Below, piece by piece: positions 9,711-18,082 of a DNA stretch of 64,000 nt. Numbering within the stretch: the first letter of the stretch is position 1; each line of letters starts with the position of its first letter. The stretch covers positions 62,001-126,000 of the forward strand of contig CASHSZ010000058.1 in the NCBI GenBank assembly GCA_949358305.1, written 5' to 3'. This stretch comes from Strigamia acuminata. Its lineage: Eukaryota > Arthropoda > Chilopoda > Geophilomorpha > Linotaeniidae. A program made the translations under genes and the position numbers. The notes below the pieces were generated by a model, which worked only from the letters and a program-made list of their open reading frames with translations, was not told the DNA's origin and ran no database searches.

Positions 9711-10342
9711 CTCCTGCTAACGATTTGCTTTTGCATACGCAAGGCATAGCGGATTTACCTCTGACAGAGATTTATACCGTTATAACGAAAAATAAAGGTC
9801 TGTACAGTCGTACAGCTAATGGAGTAAAGGAAAATAATTCCAATCCAGTTGTTTTCCCACCTCGGAAAACAGACACTCGTCCTCAGTTGAAGACAAATGC
9901 TAAATCCTTAACTTTGGATTCACAAGAACAACTTAATATTTGTGATGAAGAGTTACCTGAGGAGTGTGAGGCCGTTTATTTAATAAATGGAGTAGTAGAT
10001 CAGACCAGACGTGGTCAAATAGTCTGTTATAACTGTAAACAGCCCGGACATGTGCGTCGGGAATGTACAAATCCAAAACCACGCACAAATTTCAACTCTG
10101 AAGAGTTACAAAAACGTGGTACTCCGGATTCCCCGACTGTGGATCCGACTTCTAAACGACCTAATAATAGGTGGATAACTCAAGAAGTGTTGGATGCAAC
10201 ACTAGATGCTAAACTTGATGCGAAATTAAATACTTTTGAAAATAAGTTACAAACTTCGCTGACCAACTCGTTGGCAGAAATGGTCAAAACTTTGATCAAG
10301 CCCGAATCGACAGATTCAAGTACTACTAGTTCAAAAAACTAG
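9711..10342 (+). CDS. gag: Gypsy-1 Gag, C-terminal part
   Basis: This is the continuation of Gypsy-1 Gag after the Copia-1 insertion, in the same frame once one TSD copy is removed. It carries a CCHC zinc knuckle (CYNCKQPGHVRREC) starting at 10024, the usual nucleocapsid RNA-binding motif. A Leu-rich amphipathic stretch near the end (about 10180-10300) could form a coiled coil. It ends at TAG 10340-10342, directly after the slippery heptamer used to enter pol. Any independent start here (for example TTG 9725) would be an artefact of the interruption. Confidence 0.85.
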
Positions 10343-10373
10343 ATCCGGGGGACGAAGGTTTATTCCATCCCCC
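10333..10373 (+). promoter_or_regulatory. Gypsy-1 -1 ribosomal frameshift signal
   Basis: The heptamer A AAA AAC at 10333-10339 is in the correct gag phase and is followed at once by the gag stop TAG. After a 7-base spacer, GGGGGA (10347-10352) can pair with TCCCCC (10368-10373). Slipping back one base enters the pol frame, which is open from 10330. Heptamer, spacer and stem match the known layout of retroviral -1 frameshift sites. Confidence 0.85.
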
Positions 10374-13300
10374 AGAAGTAGCTAATGCTACATCGGAAAC
10401 TTTATTTATGGATGTAGACACAACTTGTCTTGAAGTAGCCACTAGTCATAGTGGCGGAGTAGAGGAAAATTTGCAAGAAATGACGGAGCAATTAAAAAAT
10501 CTGACATTGTTTCCTCACAAGTGCTACACGAAGAAATTCTGTAGACTTCGCCGACTCAACAGAGTCATAGGCGGCAATAACTTGCACAATATTACTTTAG
10601 GTAATAATAAAGATGATCCTCGAATGAAGATCACAATTGGTGGGCTCACCTACAACGCGCTCATGGATACAGGAGCATCTCAATGTTACATTGGGGAACA
10701 ACTCTTGTCTGAAACTCAGGCTTTGCCAGAATTTCTGCAAGAAGCCCCCAGAAACATGTTGGTTAACGCTGTAGGCGTAGCACACAAGCCTGTCGGACAA
10801 ATAACTTTGTGCGTGCAATGGGCTGATGAATTTACACCAATGAATTTCATCGTTTTAGCAAAACGAGTTTGTGGCTTGATACTTGGTCACAATTTCATGC
10901 GCAGACAGAAAATTAGTCCGCATCCACATCTACAAGAGTTCTCTTGTGCAGATAAACCTAATTGGTCCGCCCCTTATGAGTCGGAAGAAGCCAATTTGGC
11001 CCTCGCCCCGTTAAATCAAATTACTTTCGATTATTTAGGACTATCGTCCACTCTCAACTCAATTGAGTTAACAGACACTCCTGTGTTGACTTGGGATGAG
11101 AAATTAGTTGAGGAGAGCGACTGCACTCCAGAACAACGACTAGCACTTCGCGAAGTAGTTAACTCGATACCGAATGTATTTCGAGATCAAGTTGGGTGCA
11201 CTAACGTGACCCAGCATCGTATTAAGTTCAAGGAAGGGCATTCATTGCCCAAAATGCAGTATAGAATGTATAACCCGGCCAAGAGAGCCATTATGACCAA
11301 ACTTGCTGCAGAACTTGAACAGGATGGACTTATTGAAAAGGCCAAAGGGCCATTTATAAGTCATCCAGTCATCGTTGCGAAGCCTGACGGCTCGTATAGG
11401 ATGTGCATTGACTACCGGTGGCTGAATGCCATCACCGAAGTCGAAGTAATACAAATGCCAAGTATTGACCTTTTATTGCATAATACTGGTCCTGCTAGGT
11501 ATTTTACGTCAATTGACCTTGTCAAAGGTTACTACCAAGTCGAGATGTGTAAAGAAGATCGACCAAAGACGGCATTTTACACGCCAAATGGTCCATATCA
11601 GTTTGTGCGAATGCCGTTTGGCCTTTGCAATGCGCCTTGTACTTTCCAGCGTCTGATGGAAGGCATTTTAGGCTCAGCTTTGCAAGACTACGCGTTAGTC
11701 TATTTGGATGACGTAATTGTGTATTCAGATAATTGGGATGATCATCTCAAACACGTTCGAGATGTTCTAGAAAGGCTTAACCAAGCCAACATGACAATAA
11801 ATAAAGCGAAATCTCGTTTTGGGCGTACAGAATTAAAATTCTTGGGCCACTGGATTAAACCCGAAGGTCTCTTCGGTGATCCCGATAAAATATCGGCGAT
11901 TATGAAATTTCCCACCCCCACGTGTGCTAAAGACATTCAGCGCTTTCACGGCATGACTAACTTCTTCAGGAAGTTTGTTCCAAATCACGGAACTATTGCC
12001 GCACCATACACACGTATGATGAATGAGAAAACTCCATTTGAATGGGGAGATGAGCAGACAGAAGCTTTTAATAAAATTAAAGAGCTACTTTGTGGTGACA
12101 ATTGTCTACACAAACCAGATATGACTTTGCCATTTGTTGTCATGACTGACGCTTCACATGAAGGCTTAGGAGCTGTCCTTTGCCAAGACGTCGATATATT
12201 CGATGAAAAGAAGCAGAAAAACATTTCTGTACCCAGACCCGTTGCTTATGCAAGCAGAGTTTTACGTGGAGCGGAGAAGCGTTATACAACGCCCGAACTT
12301 GAATGTCTCGCAGTCGTGTGGGCTATTGATCGATTTAAACCATATCTCGAATATGGTACATTCACTTTAGAGTCAGATGCAGAAGCACTGAAATGGTTGA
12401 TGCGAACGCCTGAACCATCTGGGAAATTTGGCCGATGGGCCTTAAGAATCCAATGTGGAAATTTTAAAATTGTTTTTCGAAAAGGTGCTGCTAATCAAGT
12501 TGCAGATGCACTTTCTAGAGCCCCACTAACAGAGGAAGACATTCCTCTTCGAGATCATGTGGAACCTGTTGAGATTAAACAATATTGGCCTGAATGGGAC
12601 GGAAATCCTTCTGTTTCATTAAATCGTGCCCCAGAAAAACGAGAATTTTTGGCTAGTATGCGTTCCTATTTTTCAGAAAATTCTAAAGAATGTTCTGAAG
12701 AAAGGGAGGGGGAGGAAGTACAAGAAACCTTGTACAGTGCATTGACTGAAGTACTTAAAGAAGTCCCTCCTACAAGGAGAGAAATAATAGATGCTCAGTT
12801 ACTAGATATTGAATGCAAACGCATTCGAGAATATTTATTGAATGACAAGGTTGTTGGGATACCACAATCTGAAATAAAAGAATGGAAAAACAAAGTCAAA
12901 AACTATTGTTTAGACAAAAAAGAAGTTGATGGTGATCAAATGATCATCTATTTTAACCCTTCGTTTGAAGAGGAATTAAACGATTCTGGAAATGGCTTTA
13001 AAGCCGTTGTACCCAGTGCACTCGTAAAACGAGTACTCTTCGCTTGTCATGGCCACCCCCTAAGCGGTCACGCTGGGATGAGTAAGACGCTTGAGAAAAC
13101 GCGTTTAATATATTTCTGGCCTGGTATGAGTAGAAGTGTCAGGAACTACGTCAAAAGCTGCACGCACTGTGCTCAGTACAAGCCTATTCAACAGAAAAGG
13201 CACGCAGCTCCTTACACACCACACAACATGACCAATCCTTGGGAATGTATTAACATGGACTTGATGGGCCCAAAACCCGCGGGAAGGTCCCAAAACCAGT

Positions 13301-14538
13301 ATATTTTTGTCATTATTGACAATTGTACCAAGTTCGTTGAAATTAAGGCTTTGACAAAAGCCACGAGCGCTAACTGCGTTCAAGAATTAAGATCTGTTAC
13401 AAACAGATGGGGACACCCCAAAAAGATTGTGAGCGATAACGGAAAACAATTTGTTTCCGATATTTACAATGAGTATTGCGATATGTACAACATTCGCCCG
13501 TCTCATACGAGCACGTATCATGCCCAGGCGAACCCGACAGAGCGAGCCAATAGAGATATAAAGACGATGCTGGCCTTGTACACAGATGTGCACACGCAAT
13601 GGCCACGATATTTAGACGAATTCGCGTTCGCGATGAGAAATAATGTCTCAGCGGCAACGGGCTCAAGCCCGATGTTACTCAACACGGGGAGAATCGTAAC
13701 ATTACCCTTCGACCCAAGGATTATCAAACATGCCAATCCATTTGACAAGAACAATCCAGAGAAATATGTCAGAGTACTATTGGATGTATTGCGTAGATCG
13801 CATCAAGAGATGCATCGCAGAATTCAATTGAATTTTGAACGGCATAGAAAAATACACGAACAGAAGTTCGTAATTACGGAGTTCGAAGTTGGAGATTTAG
13901 TTTGGAAACAAACTCACATTCTCTCGTGCGCAGATAAAAATATTTCTGCTGGTTTCGCAGAGAAGAGAGATGGTCCGTGGGAGATTACTAAAGTACTTCC
14001 AGGCGGAGCGTATAAATTACGCAAATTATCTGATGGTTCGATTGAAAAATCAGTAAATATTAAAGCGTTGTATCCCTATACTCCGTCGTACCCGATTGAG
14101 ACTTGGAAAATAGGACAAAAGTCCGCCTCTTACTCGCCTCAAGAAAATCCTAAATGGATGGACGAAAGTAATCAACTTCCGGATGCTGAAGAAATGGAAT
14201 TAATTCCTGAAACTTCTTCAGAAATTCCAATGGAATTATCCGACTCAACTTCGGTGCAAATTGACAAATCTGCGCCCATTAAGTCTAAACATAGACATAG
14301 ACAACGATTAACTGCTATAGAAAAGAAAGCGGCGTTGAAAAGAGGTGAAACTCCAAAGAAACCACCTCGAAAACCCCGCAAACCCCAACCGGTAGTTCCA
14401 CGAACTAGCACTCGTCCACGACGAGAACGAAAACCAAATCCTAAATATGCAGATGAAAATTTCGTGCGAAACATCACTGCAGTATTTAAAAAACCATACC
14501 AACAACGAGGAAAAGCCTCAAAGTTCTGTTGGAATTGA
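10339..14538 (+). CDS. pol: Gypsy-1 Pol (protease, RT, RNase H, integrase)
   Basis: This is the replication polyprotein of a Ty3/gypsy element, expressed as Gag-Pol by the frameshift at 10333-10339. The first internal Met is at 10408. Counting from it: protease D87 in DTGAS; RT with YLDD at 432-435; RNase H with a TDAS motif near 12150; and an integrase HHCC zinc finger around 13050-13180. The integrase triad is D951, D1010 and E1045 (D-x58-D-x34-E). The basic Lys/Pro/Arg-rich tail near 14280-14440 probably binds nucleic acid. No chromodomain is seen and no env-like ORF follows. The frame is intact, although gag upstream is broken by Copia-1. Confidence 0.92.
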   Translation, partial: LDPGDEGLFHPPEVANATSETLFMDVDTTCLEVATSHSGGVEENLQEMTEQLKNLTLFPHKCYTKKFCRLRRLNRVIGGNNLHNITLGNNKDDPRMKITIGGLTYNALMDTGASQCYIGEQLLSETQALPEFLQEAPRNMLVNAVGVAHKPVGQITLCVQWADEFTPMNFIVLAKRVCGLILGHNFMRRQKISPHPHLQEFSCADKPNWSAPYESEEANLALAPLNQITFDYLGLSSTLNSIELTDTPVLTWDEKLVEESDCTPEQRLALREVVNSIPNVFRDQVGCTNVTQHRIKFKEGHSLPKMQYRMYNPAKRAIMTKLAAELEQDGLIEKAKGPFISHPVIVAKPDGSYRMCIDYRWLNAITEVEVIQMPSIDLLLHNTGPARYFTSIDLVKGYYQVEMCKEDRPKTAFYTPNGPYQFVRMPFGLCNAPCTFQRLMEGILGSALQDYALVYLDDVIVYSDNWDDHLKHVRDVLERLNQANMTINKAKSRFGRTELKFLGHWIKPEGLFGDPDKISAIMKFPTPTCAKDIQRFHGMTNFFRKFVPNHGTIAAPYTRMMNEKTPFEWGDEQTEAFNKIKELLCGDNCLHKPDMTLPFVVMTDASHEGLGAVLCQDVDIFDEKKQKNISVPRPVAYASRVLRGAEKRYTTPELECLAVVWAIDRFKPYLEYGTFTLESDAEALKWLMRTPEPSGKFGRWALRIQCGNFKIVFRKGAANQVADALSRAPLTEEDIPLRDHVEPVEIKQYWPEWDGNPSVSLNRAPEKREFLASMRSYFSENSKECSEEREGEEVQETLYSALTEVLKEVPPTRREIIDAQLLDIECKRIREYLLNDKVVGIPQSEIKEWKNKVKNYCLDKKEVDGDQMIIYFNPSFEEELNDSGNGFKAVVPSALVKRVLFACHGHPLSGHAGMSKTLEKTRLIYFWPGMSRSVRNYVKSCTHCAQYKPIQQKRHAAPYTPHNMTNPWECINMDLMGPKPAGRSQNQYIFVIIDNCTKFVEIKALTKATSANCVQELRSVTNRWGHPKKIVSDNGKQFVSDIYNEYCDMYNIRPSHTSTYHAQANPTERANRDIKTMLALYTDVHTQWPRYLDEFAFAMRNNVSAATGSSPMLLNTGRIVTLPFDPRIIKHANPFDKNNPEKYVRVLLDVLRRSHQEMHRRIQLNFERHRKIHEQKFVITEFEVGDLVWKQTHILSCADKNISAGFAEKRDGPWEITKVLPGGAYKLRKLSDGSIEKSVNIKALYPYTPSYPIETWKIGQKSASYSPQENPKWMDESNQLPDAEEMELIPETSSEIPMELSDSTSVQIDKSAPIKSKHRHRQRLTAIEKKAALKRGETPKKPPRKPRKPQPVVPRTSTRPRRERKPNPKYADENFVRNITAVFKKPYQQRGKASKFCWN

Positions 14539-14714
14539 TAAGTTTTATTCAAAACTTGAAGACTGTAATTATTTACATGTCTGACAGGTGTAGTGATTTA
14601 TAATCTCAACACCGGGGGACAAGATATTACGATATTTATGGAAAATTATATTAAAAATATGAATTTGTTGCGATGAATTAAATATTCGGTAGAATATTTT
14701 AATTTTTTGGTCGT
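14539..14714 (+). other. Gypsy-1 3' non-coding sequence before Gypsy-2
   Basis: This AT-rich stretch follows the pol stop. A purine-rich run, CCGGGGGACAAGA, near 14613-14625 is the best candidate polypurine tract, so a Gypsy-1 3' LTR may start just after it and be cut by Gypsy-2. The LTR start does not show an obvious TG. Confidence 0.5.
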
Positions 14715-15876
14715 TGTCACGGTCCGGTGTTCACGCGTACGAGTAGTACGCATTGTTTCCCCCGTGTTGTGTTTCTAATAAACCCTAATTGTGTTCCTAC
14801 CTTGTATTGTTTACATTCTGTCTTACGTTTAGCCGAATTCTCCTCATTTTTCCCTCATTTCTTCCTTTCTTATCCCTTACTCATTCCTAACTTTCTTCTC
14901 TTTCTCTCACTTCTCTCTTATCTCTTCCTAGTTTTTCTATTTCTGTTTATTGTTTTGATGCGAACTCATTTGCATTTCTATTCTGGTCAGTACGCGTCGA
15001 CGTTAGTCATACACTTAGTATGCACCGACTGTACTGATTGGCTCTTGACTCTTCCGTGATTGGTTGAGCTTGGATGAGTCCAAGTTTACCTTTCACCCTA
15101 TTTTTCCCTTTTTTCCTCAGTTAAGCTCTGTATCCCGAACGCGTAGGTGCTCTTTGGAGCCAGTGCTCATGGCAGAGTCTTAGCTCACTTCACAAAGCTC
15201 ACTTGCTGCTTTGTTTTCACCTAGTAGTTCTGAGACATGACTCTAGGTTTTCATCTCATCTTTATTAGTGTTAACTCACAGTTTTATCCACTTGAACCTG
15301 TTGTTTTTCCGCTTCCTTTCGTGTTGTTTTAAGCGCCGTGACGCGTCGCTATTTAGGCAGGATAAGTTTGTTTGGCTTTCAAACTGAAATCTTTGTGTCT
15401 ATTTATTTCATGCATCCGGCGCGTAGCTTAGTTTCGCCGCTCACAACGAGCTTTAGCTTAATTAAGCATTAGTTTGAGGTTTAGTTTAGATTTGAGTGAC
15501 CGTGCAGGCCAGATACGCACGCGTTAGCACCCATTTCGCGCTTCACTTCGACAGCGAGGCGGACGTTTGTGAGTCGGGACGTTACGTGTTTCGTTTAACT
15601 TCGTGTGATCTTGTGATCTGCACGATACGTTGCGGGACGCGCGTTGGGTCTTGACTCTGGTGACCGCTAAGCAAATTCTGTCCCCCCATTTTAGTAGCTC
15701 GGAATACCCGGCCAAAATAAATATTTGTGTAAAGATCGGGATCTGGAGTGTGTGCTACCGACATAAGGCGCGCACTCACGGCTGGGCAGGTCTCGAGGAC
15801 CAGGCTCCCAAGATTTTCTGTATCGCGGCGTCTTTCAAACGCGTCCCAAACCGCTCGGGAAACGCGATTCATTACA
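14715..15876 (+). repeat. Gypsy-2 5' LTR
   Basis: This 1,162-bp LTR has TG/CA ends and a T/C-rich first third. AATAAA at 15716-15721 is a possible poly(A) signal. Six ACGCGT hexamers occur at 14733, 14992, 15139, 15341, 15519 and 15839. Small ORFs inside it are probably chance. Confidence 0.93.
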
Positions 15877-15878
15877 CG

Positions 15879-15897
15879 TGGTGCCGAAACCCGGGAT
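15879..15897 (+). other. Gypsy-2 primer-binding site (tRNA-Phe)
   Basis: TGGTGCCGAAACCCGGGAT, two bases after the LTR, is a 19-base complement of the 3' end of metazoan tRNA-Phe (acceptor ending GGGTTTCGGCACCA, recalled). This differs from the initiator-Met primer of the copia elements here. Confidence 0.8.
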
Positions 15898-16054
15898 TAT
15901 TCCGAGTTTTTCTAATTGCTGCCCATATAAACTGCTTTTGCGGTGGGTGCGGCAATTATCTTTGGAAAAATTAAGGTTTAAGTGGCGTTGTTATTCGCTA
16001 CTTTTTAAGCAGTAAGATCATTCATTTGAGTCACTGCTATAGTTTCTGTCTATC
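15898..16054 (+). other. Gypsy-2 leader with candidate splice donor
   Basis: This short leader lies between the primer site and the gag ATG. CA/GTAAGA at 16010-16017 resembles a major splice donor. It could serve a spliced mRNA for the distal third ORF, together with the acceptor at 24463-24464. This is inference only. Confidence 0.4.
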
Positions 16055-18082
16055 ATGGCGGAAGGAGGTCATCTTGGTGATGACTCTACAAGTGTGTGGC
16101 CCGACTGGTTGCGTCGGGCGGGTGAGCGGCTTTACGAACGTACGCCGCGCCCGTCTGACTCGCAGCCAAGGCCCAAGTCCGTGCATGGCGTTCCCTTGGC
16201 AGGGGATGGTCGGCCGCCATCCTACTCGCAAATACACGAGGGTGCTGCAATTGCAGAGATGGGGGCCTCCACAACAGATGGCTCCTATCGCCCCGACACC
16301 TCCTCGTCTGTGCATGAGTCTCGAGTGGATTTTTCAGCGTCAGCGGTGTTGACTCCCCCGGTGCGAAGAAACCCCACCGCTCCTCCGAGATCTAGTCCGG
16401 AGGATAATGTTGCTAGGGAGGAAGTCCAACGTGAACCAGATTGGTTGCGTTATTTACAGCGAGCCGAGCTGGCGCTGAATGAACGCGTTGTTCGAACAAT
16501 GGAACAATTTAGTCATAATATCGACTGCAGATTGGTACATTGGAGGAATGAGACTCTAGGGGGGATGAGGGATGTAGTTAGGGAGGAAATTGTGGCTTTA
16601 ACCGTGCAGCCCGTGGAGGGGGTTATTCCACCTGTTCAGCAGAGACCTCATGACACTCTGCCTGGCGACGGGCCTCCTCCTGGGCAGGATCAGGGGCCGA
16701 GACCGGTCCGCTCACGTATCCTGACGCCAAGTGAATTTGACAGACAAGGTTTAGCAGGAGAAGGGGGAGCGCCGGATGATATAAACCCTCCGCTGCCCCC
16801 GCGGGAGAGGCCATCGAACGTGACAGCCCAAGCGGGCTCGCAAAGATACGCTCCGTCGGAGTATGCCAACAGTGAGGTTATGAGGGACATAATTCGTTCC
16901 AAATCCTCGGCTGTCAGCCTTCCTTCGACGGCAAGTGTCGATCGGGCAGCTGCTGCGCGCGGAAATTCAGTCAATTCGCGTTTCCGGCAGCGGACTTATC
17001 CGCCCATACCGGCCCCGCCGCCGCAGTATGATTTGTCGCATGTGAAATCGGAGAGTGTGCCGAAGTTTGATGAGACGGACCTATCTTATAATGCTGTTGA
17101 GCGATTCCTGGCAAAACTGCGTGCACATTTTGTTATGTCACGCGTGTCGGAGGAGGCGTACATCGACTTGTTTATTCCTTTGGCCTTGGGTGGGAAACCA
17201 CTAAATTGGTTCCTGCGTTTGCGTCATAAACCTAAAACATGGAGTGAATTTGTCGTGCGCTTCCGCAAGGTGTATTCCCTGTCTGAGGCTGACGCGGCAG
17301 TCTTCTTACAAGATGCGTGTCAGGAAGTTGGAGAGGATACGGCAGAGTTTCTGTGTGAAATGAGTCGTTACCTTGAATTGACAGGTGTGCTAGGGGATCG
17401 GCAGCAGTGGAACTTGGCTCAGCATTGGCTGCAGCCGCAGATCACCGATACGATGGTCCGGTATGGCGTACATTCCATGTCGCGAGCGATAGATCTGGGT
17501 CAGGTGGCGGATCGTGAGTTGAAGATGCGTGCCCTTCAACACCGTAGATTTGACGAAAAAGGGGTTCGAAAAGGCCTAGTTCCCGCTCCCGAACCCAAAC
17601 CTAGGAAAGCTAGGGTTGGGGAGACTAGGAAAGTGGAACCGGCTAAGGCAGAGAAACCTCCTGCCCGCCTCCAATTTGATAAACGAAAATTGGTCGCGTT
17701 GGCCGAGGTTTTGGGCTATCCGATGGCGGATGGTGACGCGCAGAGTGTCGTCGGGCAGTCCCTGAGGAGTGAACCTCCGGCGCCGACACGGGTAATCAGT
17801 GCCCCTGCAAAGGCCCCGGAGGCAAAGGTTCCTCCGGGTGTCGCGGTGGCATTGTGTGGCCATTCCGCTCATTCTTTTGCCAACACGACAAGCCCTCCCA
17901 ATTTAGTGTTACCACCCGGAGCTGAGTGGGTGCGAAATCGCAAGGATCGTTGGTATATGCGTGATATAGAAAAACGCATTGCTTTATGTCCCCATTGCTT
18001 CAAGCCCTGGCAGTTTCCGGGAAACGACCTGGGTCCGTCGACCAACCCGTCCGAGAAGGCGGCGGACCCGAAACGCAAGTAA
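16055..18082 (+). CDS. gag: Gypsy-2 Gag
   Basis: This 675-residue protein is read from the ATG at 16055. The first 330 residues are polar and Pro-rich, probably disordered. Residues about 336-502 form the capsid-like region (KFDETDLSYNAVERFL onward, with PLNWF and ALQHRRF), typical of gypsy Gag. There is no CCHC zinc knuckle. Instead the C-terminal part has scattered Cys and His, including C-G-H and a CPHC pair near residue 644, which might bind metal in another way. The last 34 codons overlap pol, which is in the -1 frame, and the slippery site lies at 18019-18025. It is complete, with no stops. Confidence 0.88.
   Translation: MAEGGHLGDDSTSVWPDWLRRAGERLYERTPRPSDSQPRPKSVHGVPLAGDGRPPSYSQIHEGAAIAEMGASTTDGSYRPDTSSSVHESRVDFSASAVLTPPVRRNPTAPPRSSPEDNVAREEVQREPDWLRYLQRAELALNERVVRTMEQFSHNIDCRLVHWRNETLGGMRDVVREEIVALTVQPVEGVIPPVQQRPHDTLPGDGPPPGQDQGPRPVRSRILTPSEFDRQGLAGEGGAPDDINPPLPPRERPSNVTAQAGSQRYAPSEYANSEVMRDIIRSKSSAVSLPSTASVDRAAAARGNSVNSRFRQRTYPPIPAPPPQYDLSHVKSESVPKFDETDLSYNAVERFLAKLRAHFVMSRVSEEAYIDLFIPLALGGKPLNWFLRLRHKPKTWSEFVVRFRKVYSLSEADAAVFLQDACQEVGEDTAEFLCEMSRYLELTGVLGDRQQWNLAQHWLQPQITDTMVRYGVHSMSRAIDLGQVADRELKMRALQHRRFDEKGVRKGLVPAPEPKPRKARVGETRKVEPAKAEKPPARLQFDKRKLVALAEVLGYPMADGDAQSVVGQSLRSEPPAPTRVISAPAKAPEAKVPPGVAVALCGHSAHSFANTTSPPNLVLPPGAEWVRNRKDRWYMRDIEKRIALCPHCFKPWQFPGNDLGPSTNPSEKAADPKRK
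18019..18069 (+). promoter_or_regulatory. Gypsy-2 -1 ribosomal frameshift signal
   Basis: G GGA AAC at 18019-18025 is in the gag phase and matches the heptamer known from SRV-1/MPMV gag-pro. Five bases later, GGGTCCG (18031-18037) pairs perfectly with CGGACCC (18063-18069). The zero frame stops at TAA 18080-18082, while the -1 frame continues through pol. Confidence 0.85.
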
